64,000 nt of DNA from Planctomycetota bacterium (GTDB lineage: Bacteria > Planctomycetota > PUPC01 > JACPCR01): contig JAQBXN010000008.1 in the NCBI GenBank assembly GCA_027625095.1, forward strand, positions 62,001 through 126,000, in the 5' to 3' direction. Below the pieces are notes generated by a model. That model did not search any database. It saw nothing but the letters and a program-made list of their open reading frames with translations, and was not told the DNA's origin. The first letter of the stretch is position 1. Each line of letters begins with the position of its first letter. The translations under genes and the position numbers were made by a program. This document shows positions 7,833-16,334 of the stretch, one piece after another.

Positions 7833-9590
7833 ATGACACTTCGGGCTTTAACCTCATTGGCGATCCTGTTCACATGCCACCTGAACGCCCAGACCAAACC
7901 AAACGTCATCCTCATCATTACTGATGATCAGGGATATGGGGATGTCCGCGCGCATGGCAACACCATGATTGAGACCCCCAACATGGATCGAATGCACGGT
8001 GAGTCCGTACGGCTGACAAATTTCCACGTTGACCCCACTTGTGCCCCCACGCGTTCCGCACTCATGACCGGACGCTATTCCACACGCACCGGCGTCTGGC
8101 ACACAATCATGGGACGCTCACTGATGGACACGAAAGAAGTCACGGTCGCCGAAACTTTCAAAGCCGCGGGCTACAAGACCGGCATGTATGGAAAGTGGCA
8201 TCTCGGTGACAACTATCCTTTACGGCCACACGACCAGGGCTTTGAAGAAGCCTTTTATCACGGCGGTGGCGGCGTCACCCAGACTCCTGATTACTTTGGT
8301 AATGACTACTTTGACGACACCTATTTCCGCAACGGCGTCCCCGAAAAGGCGACCGGCTACTGCACCGATGTCTGGTTTGGAGAAGCGATCAAGTTCATCG
8401 AGAAAAACAAGGACAAGCCGTTCTTCACCTACATCACAACCAACGCCCCGCACGGTCCGTTCCTGGTCGCGGACAACTACAAGCAGCCTTATATTGAAAA
8501 GGGCGTCAGTGCTTCGATGGCTGCCTTCTATGGCATGATCACCAACATCGATGAAAACCTCGGCAAGCTGAGGGCCAGGCTCAAGGAACTGAATCTCGAA
8601 GAGAACACCATCCTCATCTTCATGACTGATAATGGTTCAGCCGTGGGCGAGACCGGCAGCAAAAAGACGAAGAGCAAGGATAACCAGCAGCAGTCCAAAG
8701 AAACGCAAACATGGAATGGATTCAACGCCGGCATGCGCGGCACAAAGGGCTCTGAATACGAAGGAGGCCACCGCGTGCCATTCTTTGTGTACTGGCCGAA
8801 GGGTGGTCTGACCGGCGGGCGCGACGTCAATACACTTGCAGCTCACATCGACGTCCTGCCGACCCTTGCCGACCTGTGCGGTATCGCAAAGCCGCAAGGC
8901 GTCACGCTCGACGGCATCAGCTTGACGGGGCAGCTCAAGATCAGCCCCGAGCCTGAACCCGACCGCACCTTGTTCGTCCAATCGCAGCGGATGGAGTTTG
9001 TTCAGAAGGGCCGCAAGAACTCGGTCATGACCAAACGTTGGCGTCTAGTCAATAGCAAAGAGCTCTACGACATCCAGCAGGACCCCGGCCAGACAAAGAA
9101 TGTCGCCGACGCAAACCCGGCGGTCTTCAAAACACTCAACCAGAGCTACGACAGTTGGTGGGAGAGCCTCTCCTCAGTCTTCGATAAATACGTCCGCATA
9201 GGTCTCGGAAACAATGCGGATAACCCAGCCAACCTTACCTGCCACGACTGGCACACAAACAACAAGCCAGTTCCCTGGAATCAGGGCCATATACGGACAG
9301 GCCCCTTCAACAATGGTTTCTGGGCTGTCGATGTCGAGCTTTCCGGTAACTACGTCATAACCCTCCGTCGCTGGCCGAAACAGGAAAACAAATCCGTCGA
9401 AGCCATCTCCGCCAAACTCAAGATTGGTGACCAGGAGGCCGAAATCAACGCAGCCGAAGACGCCACCGGCGTTCAATTCAAATTAAAGCTCGAAAAAGGC
9501 CCAACCAAACTTGAAACCTGGCTCACCACCAAAGACGGGAAAGTGCGAGGAGCATACTTCGTCGAAGTTGAATTTACCGGCCAGGGATAG
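7833..9590 (+). CDS. Secreted sulfatase (formylglycine-dependent arylsulfatase family)
   Basis: A 585-residue exported enzyme that hydrolyses sulfate esters, probably from sulfated glycans. An N-terminal signal peptide (about 1-20, ending HLNAQ) is followed by NVILIITDDQGYGD (metal Asp31-Asp32), the formylglycine signature CAPTRSALMTGR with Cys70 (CxPxR, type S1), GKWHLG at about 120, and FMTDNGS at about 265. A C-terminal extension of roughly 120 residues after position 460 looks beta-rich and is beyond the core fold. Maturation requires a formylglycine-generating enzyme not seen here. Sulfatases with this C-x-P-x-R motif are greatly expanded in PVC bacteria. The exact substrate cannot be inferred. 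Confidence 0.93.
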   Translation: MTLRALTSLAILFTCHLNAQTKPNVILIITDDQGYGDVRAHGNTMIETPNMDRMHGESVRLTNFHVDPTCAPTRSALMTGRYSTRTGVWHTIMGRSLMDTKEVTVAETFKAAGYKTGMYGKWHLGDNYPLRPHDQGFEEAFYHGGGGVTQTPDYFGNDYFDDTYFRNGVPEKATGYCTDVWFGEAIKFIEKNKDKPFFTYITTNAPHGPFLVADNYKQPYIEKGVSASMAAFYGMITNIDENLGKLRARLKELNLEENTILIFMTDNGSAVGETGSKKTKSKDNQQQSKETQTWNGFNAGMRGTKGSEYEGGHRVPFFVYWPKGGLTGGRDVNTLAAHIDVLPTLADLCGIAKPQGVTLDGISLTGQLKISPEPEPDRTLFVQSQRMEFVQKGRKNSVMTKRWRLVNSKELYDIQQDPGQTKNVADANPAVFKTLNQSYDSWWESLSSVFDKYVRIGLGNNADNPANLTCHDWHTNNKPVPWNQGHIRTGPFNNGFWAVDVELSGNYVITLRRWPKQENKSVEAISAKLKIGDQEAEINAAEDATGVQFKLKLEKGPTKLETWLTTKDGKVRGAYFVEVEFTGQG

Positions 9591-9620
9591 AGCCTCTTAA
9601 TCGTCGCACGAACTGTTTGC

Positions 9621-9810
9621 GGGGTGAAAACTGCCATTTACTGCAAGCTGAGCATTTTTGTAGGATAGGCTTCCGGTATGTTCCATTTAAGAAGCTTTAC
9701 GAAATGGCAAAGGATTACTGGGCAGAATGGCATTTTTGGCTTGCGCCACCAATGCCTGGACAGGTTAGATGCCTATCCTAAGAAGTCTCCTTCGAGGCAG
9801 TTTTCGCCCC
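9621..9810. repeat. 190-bp nested inverted-repeat region
   Basis: Outer arms 9621-9635 (GGGGTGAAAACTGCC) and 9796-9810 are complementary at 14 of 15 positions. Inner arms 9661-9670 (TAGGATAGGC) and 9771-9780 are perfectly complementary. No coding frame is supported inside. It may be a structured RNA, a long 3' untranslated region of the sulfatase transcript or the remnant of a palindromic element; I cannot choose. Confidence 0.55.
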
Positions 9811-9827
9811 AAAAACAGTGCACGCAC

Positions 9828-9927
9828 CCATCTTAATCTCACTCCTAATCTCAGTTCTTCTCCATCATTCATCGCCAGACGGAAGAAGAATCAAGAGGAC
9901 ATGAGATTATGAGTGAGATTAAAATGG
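9828..9927. repeat. Long hairpin with TAATCTC-type arms before the lipoyl gene
   Basis: Bases 9833-9853 pair with 9902-9922 with one mismatch in 21, and pairing extends to about 26 bases on each side (9828-9853 with 9902-9927). Further weak pairing (TTCTTCT with AGAAGAA) continues towards the loop. Each arm contains the heptamer TAATCTC or a near copy twice. The hairpin ends 11 bases before the heptamer leader of the next gene. Confidence 0.7.
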
Positions 9928-9938
9928 AGATTCATTCA

Positions 9939-9967
9939 ACCATTAACCATCAACCATCTCTTCACCC
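9939..9967 (+). promoter_or_regulatory. Heptamer-repeat leader (ACCATCA-type) before the lipoyl gene
   Basis: ACCATTA, ACCATCA and ACCATCT run head to tail at 9939-9959, followed by CTTCACCC and the ATG at 9968. No Shine-Dalgarno sequence is present. Confidence 0.7.
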
Positions 9968-10468
9968 ATGGATTTAATTCGTATCCCCAAATTCAGCGAG
10001 AACATGGAGGAGGCAACCATCGTCGAGTGGATTAAGGCCGAAGGCGAACCTGTCGAAAAAGGCGACCACCTCCTTACCGTTATTACTGATAAGGCAGATG
10101 TCGAGATAGAAGCCGAAACCGCCGGCACCCTCCTGAAGATCGTCGCTGGAGAAAAGAGTTCCGTTCCCGTCGGCTACATCGTCGGCCTCATCGGCTCATC
10201 CGGTGAAGTTCTCCCTGACTATGAAACCATGAATAACGAGGCCAGCGCCCTGTTTTCCTCGGATACCGAAGGGTTCGATCCCGCAACCGCGTCCAGGCAG
10301 AGACCCTCTCGCCCCGTATCCAAAAGCGACCGCGTTGCAGCCACCCCGAAAGCGAAACGTCTCGCCAAGAAAAACGGCCTGGACCTCGCCACCATCCAGG
10401 AATGGGCCAATGCAGACGGCCCCGTCAGTGAAGAAATGGTGCAGGGGTATATGGAGCGTAATACGTAA
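9968..10468 (+). CDS. Stand-alone lipoyl domain plus E3-binding domain protein
   Basis: A 166-residue protein resembling the N-terminal half of a 2-oxoacid dehydrogenase E2. The lipoyl domain (1-78) has the lipoylation Lys42 in ITDKADVEIEAE. A linker rich in Ser/Pro/Arg (about 90-118) leads to a peripheral-subunit-binding-like segment (about 122-162, TPKAKRLAKKNGLDLATI). The E2 acyltransferase domain with its HxxxDG motif is absent, so it cannot do the E2 reaction alone. The final codons CGT AAT ACG TAA coincide with the left arm of an inverted repeat, exactly as in ugd, suggesting the tail was replaced by that element. It could be a carrier for a trans-acting E2 or a truncated gene. Confidence 0.8.
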   Translation: MDLIRIPKFSENMEEATIVEWIKAEGEPVEKGDHLLTVITDKADVEIEAETAGTLLKIVAGEKSSVPVGYIVGLIGSSGEVLPDYETMNNEASALFSSDTEGFDPATASRQRPSRPVSKSDRVAATPKAKRLAKKNGLDLATIQEWANADGPVSEEMVQGYMERNT

Positions 10469-10511
10469 GTTTGTTTCGGGCCAGAAGTGTTGCTCTCAGT
10501 TACGTATTACG
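10457..10511. repeat. Inverted repeat spanning the lipoyl stop codon and acpS leader
   Basis: CGTAATACGTAA (10457-10468), which includes the stop codon of the lipoyl gene, is the perfect reverse complement of TTACGTATTACG at 10500-10511. The loop is 31 bases. The left arm is the same sequence that ends ugd (6525-6536). Confidence 0.8.
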
Positions 10512-10545
10512 TATTACGTATTACTCATTACTCATTACATATCCC
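10500..10545 (+). promoter_or_regulatory. Heptamer-repeat leader (TTACGTA/TTACTCA) before acpS
   Basis: Six consecutive heptamers: TTACGTA three times, TTACTCA twice and TTACATA once (10500-10541), then TCCC and the ATG at 10546. No Shine-Dalgarno sequence. The TTACTCA units are the same as in the leader at 6834. Confidence 0.8.
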
Positions 10546-10926
10546 ATGATCATCGGTTGCGGCATAGACATCGTTGAGCTTGAGCGCATTAAGGACTTGA
10601 TTGATCGCCACGGTGGGCGCGCAACGAAGAAAATCTTTACTGACGCCGAGATCGAGTACTGCCAGGGAAAGAAGAAATACTGGCAGCATTTCGCAGGGCG
10701 TTTTGCCGCCAAAGAGGCGGTGGCCAAAGCCCTTGGAACAGGAATCCAAGATGGGATTGCCTTCAGAGACATCGAGGTTACATTAGGCGACCTCGGCGCT
10801 CCGAAAATCGTATTGACCGGAGGCGCCGAGAAGAGAGCCAACGAACTGGGCGTAGTGAAGATTCACCTCTCCATATCGCATGGCGAAGATTATGCCGTTG
10901 CTCAGGCCATCGCAGAAGGCTCGTAA
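10546..10926 (+). CDS. acpS: Holo-[acyl-carrier-protein] synthase
   Basis: A 126-residue enzyme of typical AcpS length that transfers 4'-phosphopantetheine from CoA to a serine of acyl carrier protein. The start MIIGCGIDIVELERI carries the Mg-binding Asp, and WQHFAGRFAAKEAVAKALGTG is the second conserved motif with the catalytic Glu; HLSISHGEDYAVA is the third. The ATG at 10546 fits the family's N-terminus exactly; an in-frame earlier start would translate the heptamer repeats. Translation probably starts without a Shine-Dalgarno sequence. Confidence 0.95.
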   Translation: MIIGCGIDIVELERIKDLIDRHGGRATKKIFTDAEIEYCQGKKKYWQHFAGRFAAKEAVAKALGTGIQDGIAFRDIEVTLGDLGAPKIVLTGGAEKRANELGVVKIHLSISHGEDYAVAQAIAEGS

Positions 10927-10988
10927 TAGTTAGCCCACAGGATAAGAATAATCAGTTCCATCATTCCCATATTGCGGAGGATCTAACT

Positions 10989-11858
10989 TTGGAAGCGTTT
11001 GACTACGCCAAACCCAAGACTCTAAGCGAAGCCCTGCAACTGGCAGAGGAAGCCAATGGTGACGCGCTGCTGCTGGCCGGAGGCACGGATGTCATTGTCC
11101 AGCTTCGGGAGGGCCGAAAATCATGCAAATTGCTGATAGACATCAAAGCCATTGACGAGGTCAATGAGATTTCCTGCAACGGAGAGGGCCTCACTCTTGG
11201 CAGTGCAGTGCCAGCCTATTTGATTAAGTCGAACAAAGACATCTGTGCCGGTTACCCGGGTCTCATTGATGCCATCGCTCTTATTGGAGGCACCCAGATT
11301 CAGGGGCGAGCCTCGGTCGGCGGCAACATCTGTAATTCCTCCCCGGCGGCGGATACCACGCCCGCACTTATTGCGCATCGGGCGACCTGTGTGATCGCTG
11401 GGCCGAACGGTACCCGTGAAGTGGCTGCCCAGGACTTCTGCGTGTCCCCTGGAAAAAATGTACTGCAGAAGGGTGAAATCCTGCTCTCGATCAAAGTCCC
11501 ACCACAGCCGGCAAACGGAGGAGCGCATTACCTGCGTTTTATCCCCAGAAATGAAATGGATATCGCAGTCGTAGGTGTCGGCGCTTGTATCGAACTGGAT
11601 AAGTCCGGGAAGAACTTTGTTTCCGGCCGCTTCGCAGTCGGCGCCGTTGCACCTACCCCGCTCTTCGTTCCGGAAGCCGGGGAGGCCCTTGCCGGCCAAC
11701 CGGTAAACGACGAAACGATCGAGAAAGTGTGTGCTGCAACCAAAGCAGCAGCAAAACCGATCACCGACATGCGCGGCTCAGCCGCCCAGCGAATCCACCT
11801 CACGGGCGTTCTCACAAAGCGCGCCATCAACAAAGCCCTGGAACGCGCCCGGCAATAA
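10989..11858 (+). CDS. Molybdenum hydroxylase FAD-binding (medium) subunit, CoxM/XdhB-like
   Basis: A 289-residue subunit that carries FAD and passes electrons from the [2Fe-2S] subunit to an acceptor. The two FAD-binding motifs are visible: LLAGGTDVIVQLREG (about 28-42) and GRASVGGNICNSSPAADT (about 106-123). GGAGG sits eight bases before a TTG start; no ATG gives a better N-terminus. First gene of a three-gene operon in the order FAD, iron-sulfur, molybdenum, as in coxMSL. The small-subunit gene follows after a short heptamer-repeat spacer. Confidence 0.9.
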   Translation: MEAFDYAKPKTLSEALQLAEEANGDALLLAGGTDVIVQLREGRKSCKLLIDIKAIDEVNEISCNGEGLTLGSAVPAYLIKSNKDICAGYPGLIDAIALIGGTQIQGRASVGGNICNSSPAADTTPALIAHRATCVIAGPNGTREVAAQDFCVSPGKNVLQKGEILLSIKVPPQPANGGAHYLRFIPRNEMDIAVVGVGACIELDKSGKNFVSGRFAVGAVAPTPLFVPEAGEALAGQPVNDETIEKVCAATKAAAKPITDMRGSAAQRIHLTGVLTKRAINKALERARQ

Positions 11859-11859
11859 T

Positions 11860-11886
11860 CCATCAACCATCAACCATATCTTCCCC
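11860..11886 (+). promoter_or_regulatory. Heptamer-repeat leader (CCATCAA-type) before the [2Fe-2S] subunit gene
   Basis: CCATCAA twice and CCATATC (11860-11880), then TTCCCC and the ATG at 11887. It begins one base after the stop codon of the FAD subunit. Closely related to the ACCATCA leader at 9939. Confidence 0.7.
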
Positions 11887-12378
11887 ATGCCCAACAAAAT
11901 TCACGTTCAGACAACCATCAACGGTGAAGAGACCGATTTCCTTTGCGAAACTCGCAACAGCCTTCTCGAAGTCCTGAGAGATGAGCTCAGGCTCACCGGT
12001 TCGAAAGAAGGCTGCAATAACGGCAATTGTGGCGCTTGCAATGTCATCATGGACGGGCGCCTTGTGAATTCGTGCTGCGTGCTTGGCGTCGAGGCCGAGG
12101 GCGCTGAAATCACCACTATAGAAGGCATCGCCGAGCCTGAACGATTGCACCCTGTGCAACAGTGTTTCCTGGAAGATGCCGCGCTCCAGTGTGGTATCTG
12201 CACTCCGGGCTTCATCGTTTCGGCCAAAGCGCTCCTCGACAAGAATCCTGCACCGAGCGAGCATGACATCCGATTCTGGCTCGCAGGCAATCTCTGCCGC
12301 TGCACCGGTTACGACAAGATCGTCCGGGCAGTGCAACACGCCGCGGAAAGGAAACAGGAGACAGCAGATGTCAAGTAA
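11887..12378 (+). CDS. Molybdenum hydroxylase [2Fe-2S] (small) subunit, CoxS/XdhC-like
   Basis: A 163-residue iron-sulfur subunit. The plant-type cluster ligands are Cys43, Cys48, Cys51 and Cys63 (GCNNGNCGACNV); the second cluster, near the molybdenum, uses Cys102 and Cys105 in QCGICTPGF and Cys137 and Cys139 in LCRCTGY. All eight ligands are present, so it should be functional. The ATG at 11887 is the natural family start; the upstream in-frame extension reads through repeats. Its 3' end overlaps the large-subunit start by 11 bases, indicating translational coupling. Confidence 0.93.
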   Translation: MPNKIHVQTTINGEETDFLCETRNSLLEVLRDELRLTGSKEGCNNGNCGACNVIMDGRLVNSCCVLGVEAEGAEITTIEGIAEPERLHPVQQCFLEDAALQCGICTPGFIVSAKALLDKNPAPSEHDIRFWLAGNLCRCTGYDKIVRAVQHAAERKQETADVK

Positions 12379-14647
12379 AACCAACGGAGGCAACGGCTAC
12401 AGGGTCATCGGTACCCGTCCCATTCGTCACGACGGCGTAGATAAAGTCATTGGCCGCGCAGTATACGGCCACGATGTCACACTCCCCGGCATGCTGCACG
12501 GAGCGATCCTCCGCAGTCCGCACGCGCACGCCACGATCAAGAGTATCGATACCAGCGAGGCGGAAGCCTCACCGGGCGTCAAGGCTGTTATCACTGCCAG
12601 GGATTTGCCCGCGCTTGCCGATAAGCTGGAAGACCTTGGAGAAGCAGTCGTCAACCTCCGCGATGTCAGCACCAACGTTCTCGCCGCCGGCAAAGCGCTT
12701 TACCACGGCCACGCGATTGCCGCTGTTGCGGCGACCACTCTGAATGCCGCGCAGGAAGCAGTTAAGAAAATCAAGGTCGAATACGAAGTCCACCAGCCCG
12801 TGCTTACTGTCCAGGACGCGCTGGCCCCCGATGCGCCGCTTCTGCATCCGGATAACAAAACCAAGTCACTGGGTGGGGACACCGAAGAGCCAAGCAATAT
12901 CGCGTCCTATTTTCAGCACAAGAAGGGCGATATAGACAAAGGATTTGAAGAGGCCGATGTCATCTTCGAACGTGAATTTAACACCGCCACTGTTCACCAG
13001 GGCTACATCGAGCCGCACAACGTGGTGGCCCAGTGGAATGCCGATGAGAGTGTCATCATCTGGTGCAGCACCCAGGGCTCGTTCATGATTCAGAGTCAGG
13101 TAGCACAGCTCCTCAAGATGCCAGTCTCCAAAGTTCGGGTCATACCGACTGAAATCGGCGGAGGCTTCGGTGGAAAAATACAGGTTTACATCAAACCGGT
13201 CGCGGCCGTCCTCTCGAAGCTCACCGGACGCCCCGTCCGCATCGTCATGGATCGCCACGATGTCTTCAAGGCCACCGGCCCTACTCCAGGCTCAAACATC
13301 AAGATAAAACTTGGCGCGACCAACGACGGCAAACTCGTCGCAGCCTACGCTTACCTGGCGTACGAGGCCGGTGCATTTGCCGGATCGCCCGTCGGAGCGG
13401 CAGGGATGTGTGTGTTTGCCTGTTACGACATTCCGAACGTGCAGATCGATGGTTACGACATCCTCTGCAATAAGCCGAAGACCTCGGCCTATCGAGCGCC
13501 GGGTGCGACCAACGCTGCACTCGGAACGGAAACGATCATCGATGAGATCTGTGAAAAAATCGGAATCGATCCGCTGGAATTCCGAAAGAACAACGGAGCC
13601 AAAGAGGGTGTCTCACGAGCAGATGGCCCGATCTACGAGCGCATCGGATACATCGAAACTGTCGAAGCGGCTCTGGCGCACGAACACTATTCCGCTCCGC
13701 TCGGCGATGCACCCGAAGGCAAAGTCCGCGGCCGCGGAGTTGCATCCGGCTTCTGGATGAACTACGGCGGACAGTCTTCCGTGAACATCAACGTCAACGG
13801 TGACGGAACGGTCACACTCATCGAAGGTTCGACTGATATCGGTGGTACTCGCACATCGATCGCCATGCAGGCGGCTGAAGTCCTGCATCTCAAAGCGGAA
13901 GAAGTCCGGCCACTCGTCGTAGATACCGAAACCATCGGATACACCGACGTGACCGGCGGTAGCCGCACCACTTTTGGTACCGGCCTGGCTGCTATTGAAG
14001 CTGCAAAGGATGTGCTCTGTCAGATGAAAGCGCGAGCCGCCAAGATGCTCGAAGTCGATGCCGATGACATTGAATATTCTGACAAAGTTTTCTCATGCAA
14101 GAGTGACCCAGAGAAGAAGCACACTTTCGAAGAAGTCGCAGCGAAGACCGGCCAGACCGGCGGGCCTGTCGTTGGTAGCGCAACAACGTCCCCACCCAGC
14201 CACGGCCCGGCGATGGCCACACATATCGCTGACATCGAGCTCGACACCGACACCGGCAAGATTGATGTCATTCGTTACACAGCCATTCAAGATGCGGGAA
14301 AGGCCATTCATCCGAGCTACGTCGAGGGCCAGATGCAGGGCGGCGCCGTGCAGGGCATCGGCTGGGCGCTCAGTGAAGAGTACATTTACGATAAACAGGG
14401 CCACCTCCTGAATTCCAGCTTCCTTGATTACCGGATAATGACCACCCTCGACATTCCGATGATCGATACCGTCATCGTTGAAGTCCCTGCGGTCGCACAT
14501 CCTTATGGAGTCCGGGGCGTAGGTGAAGTGCCAATCGTTCCTCCACCGGCTGCCATTGCCAACGCACTTTACAGGGCTGCCGGTGTGCGTATGGAGAAGC
14601 TCCCCATGTCACCGAGAAATGTCCTGGAGGCAATGGGAAAGATATAG
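12368..14647 (+). CDS. Molybdenum hydroxylase molybdopterin-binding (large) subunit
   Basis: A 759-residue catalytic subunit of the xanthine dehydrogenase family, holding the Mo-molybdopterin cofactor. GGGFGGK at about 262 is the conserved Mo/pterin contact; the active-site loop reads AYRAPG at about 374, not AYRCSFR, so it is not a form I CO dehydrogenase. The proton-abstracting Glu is in VRGVGEVP at about 717. The start codon lies 11 bases inside the small-subunit gene. The substrate (a purine, an aldehyde, nicotinate or an aromatic CoA thioester) cannot be told. No maturation or cofactor genes are alongside. Confidence 0.9.
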   Translation: MSSKTNGGNGYRVIGTRPIRHDGVDKVIGRAVYGHDVTLPGMLHGAILRSPHAHATIKSIDTSEAEASPGVKAVITARDLPALADKLEDLGEAVVNLRDVSTNVLAAGKALYHGHAIAAVAATTLNAAQEAVKKIKVEYEVHQPVLTVQDALAPDAPLLHPDNKTKSLGGDTEEPSNIASYFQHKKGDIDKGFEEADVIFEREFNTATVHQGYIEPHNVVAQWNADESVIIWCSTQGSFMIQSQVAQLLKMPVSKVRVIPTEIGGGFGGKIQVYIKPVAAVLSKLTGRPVRIVMDRHDVFKATGPTPGSNIKIKLGATNDGKLVAAYAYLAYEAGAFAGSPVGAAGMCVFACYDIPNVQIDGYDILCNKPKTSAYRAPGATNAALGTETIIDEICEKIGIDPLEFRKNNGAKEGVSRADGPIYERIGYIETVEAALAHEHYSAPLGDAPEGKVRGRGVASGFWMNYGGQSSVNINVNGDGTVTLIEGSTDIGGTRTSIAMQAAEVLHLKAEEVRPLVVDTETIGYTDVTGGSRTTFGTGLAAIEAAKDVLCQMKARAAKMLEVDADDIEYSDKVFSCKSDPEKKHTFEEVAAKTGQTGGPVVGSATTSPPSHGPAMATHIADIELDTDTGKIDVIRYTAIQDAGKAIHPSYVEGQMQGGAVQGIGWALSEEYIYDKQGHLLNSSFLDYRIMTTLDIPMIDTVIVEVPAVAHPYGVRGVGEVPIVPPPAAIANALYRAAGVRMEKLPMSPRNVLEAMGKI

Positions 14648-14881
14648 CTCTGGCATCTGTAACCGGGTCAGGTCCGCTGGTGGAGCAACAGCTTCAGGCG
14701 TTCAAGTCTCCATAAAAGCGTTTCTCCAAACGTCATTAGCCCTCAGCGGGTTCAGAGAAGATCAGCCAGTAATCTTTGGCGAAAGACATGAGTGTTCTGC
14801 CTCGATGTATCAACGACATTGCCAATTGAAAGCGCGCGATTACAGCAGGTACGGCGCTCCGGTTATCCCCCCAAGAGTCAC

Positions 14882-15760
14882 ATGATCAAAAAAGGAATTA
14901 TTCTCGCCGGCGGTTCCGGCACTCGTCTGTATCCGTTGACCAGTGTGGTCAGCAAGCAGTTGATGCCGATCTACGACAAGCCGATGGTCTACTATCCGTT
15001 GACCACTCTGATGCTGGCTGGCATCGAAGAAATTCTTGTCATTACGACCCCTGAAGATCAGCCCCTGTTCAAGGCTTTGATGAAAGACGGCAGCCAATGG
15101 GGAATACAGATCCAATACGCTGTGCAGCCCAACCCGGAAGGTCTCGCGCAGGCGTTTATTATTGGACGCGAATTTGTCGGCGATGACGGTTGCTCTCTGA
15201 TCCTGGGAGACAACATTTTTTACGGTCACGATCTGGTGGCAAGCCTGCAGCGATCTGCTGACCTTGATTCCGGCGCGACCGTTTTCGCTTACTGGGTCAA
15301 AGCTCCCGAACGATACGGTGTTGTCGAATTTGATGACGACCGTGTATTGAGCATCGAGGAAAAGCCCAAACGTCCAAAGTCCAATTGGGCGGTTACCGGG
15401 CTCTATTTTTATGACAACCAGGTGCTGGACATTGCAGCCAATCTGAAGCCTTCCGCCCGGGGCGAATTAGAGATTACCGACGTCAATCGCGCCTATCTCG
15501 AGCGGGGAGAACTTTCCGTCGTAAAACTCGGCCGCGGCTATGCCTGGCTCGATACCGGCACGCCGGAATCTCTTCTCCAGGCCGCCAATTACATCGCTAC
15601 GATCGAGGAGAGGCAGGGACTCAAGATTGCCTGCCCGGAGGAGATTGCCTGGCACTTGGGCCTGATCAGTGATGAACAGATTCTGGCCCTGGCCGAGCCA
15701 CTCAAGAAAAGCAATTACGGCGAGTACCTCATTCGCCTGGTCGAGAGCGGGTCCCCTTAA
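14882..15760 (+). CDS. rfbA: Glucose-1-phosphate thymidylyltransferase
   Basis: A 292-residue enzyme of typical RmlA length that joins dTTP and glucose-1-phosphate to dTDP-glucose. [15 protein letters not shown] (residues 6-20) with the downstream [16 protein letters not shown] is the nucleotide-binding signature; ILGDNIFYG holds the metal-binding Asp. The ATG at 14882 gives the family N-terminus and avoids an unrelated N-terminal extension. It overlaps rfbC by one base (TAATG). The partners rfbB and rfbD are not next door, so the dTDP-rhamnose pathway must be completed elsewhere. Confidence 0.95.
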   Translation: MIKKGIILAGGSGTRLYPLTSVVSKQLMPIYDKPMVYYPLTTLMLAGIEEILVITTPEDQPLFKALMKDGSQWGIQIQYAVQPNPEGLAQAFIIGREFVGDDGCSLILGDNIFYGHDLVASLQRSADLDSGATVFAYWVKAPERYGVVEFDDDRVLSIEEKPKRPKSNWAVTGLYFYDNQVLDIAANLKPSARGELEITDVNRAYLERGELSVVKLGRGYAWLDTGTPESLLQAANYIATIEERQGLKIACPEEIAWHLGLISDEQILALAEPLKKSNYGEYLIRLVESGSP

Positions 15761-16317
15761 TGGAAATCATTGAAACTGAATTGCCCGGAGTTCTGATCAT
15801 AGTGCCTGATGTTTTCGGGGATTCCAGGGGCTTTTTTCTGGAGACCTGGAACAGGGAACGCTATGCGGCATGCGGCGTAGATGAAGATTTTATTCAGGAC
15901 AATCTCTCACTTTCGGGACGCGGGGTCGTACGCGGCCTGCACTACCAGATGCCTCAAATGCAAGCCAAGCTTGTGTACGTAATTCAGGGAGAGGTGTATG
16001 ACGTCGCGGTCGACATCCGCACCGGGTCACCGACATTCGGAAAGTGGTATGGCGTGAAGCTGTCCGACAAGAACAAGCTCCAGCTTTACTTGCCAGTGGG
16101 ATTTGCTCACGGTTTTTCCGTGCTCAGTGAGACCGCTCTCTTCGCTTACAAGTGCAGCGATTTCTATAACAGAGAAGCAGACTCAGGCATTGCCTGGGAT
16201 GACCCGGACCTGGGGATCGACTGGAAGGTCGCTGAGCCTTCGCTGTCGCAAAAGGACCAAAGGCTGCCGCGGCTGAAGGATGTGGATGCGAGCAGGCTGC
16301 CGGTCTACGAAGCTTGA
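15760..16317 (+). CDS. rfbC: dTDP-4-dehydrorhamnose 3,5-epimerase
   Basis: A 185-residue cupin-fold epimerase of normal length. FGDSRGFFLETWN near the N-terminus, the catalytic His61 in RGLHYQMP, KLVYVIQGEVYDVAVDIR and PVGFAHGFSVLS are all conserved RmlC features. It acts two steps after RfbA in dTDP-L-rhamnose synthesis and overlaps that gene by one base, so they are co-translated. Confidence 0.95.
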   Translation: MEIIETELPGVLIIVPDVFGDSRGFFLETWNRERYAACGVDEDFIQDNLSLSGRGVVRGLHYQMPQMQAKLVYVIQGEVYDVAVDIRTGSPTFGKWYGVKLSDKNKLQLYLPVGFAHGFSVLSETALFAYKCSDFYNREADSGIAWDDPDLGIDWKVAEPSLSQKDQRLPRLKDVDASRLPVYEA

Positions 16318-16334
16318 ATGCTTGCGAGTTCACG

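Noticed and set aside
6834-11880. Short direct repeats considered as CRISPR-like arrays
   Set aside because: Units are 7 bp without spacers; no cas genes.
12368-14647. Form I CO dehydrogenase (coxL)
   Set aside because: Active-site loop is AYRAPG, not AYRCSFR.
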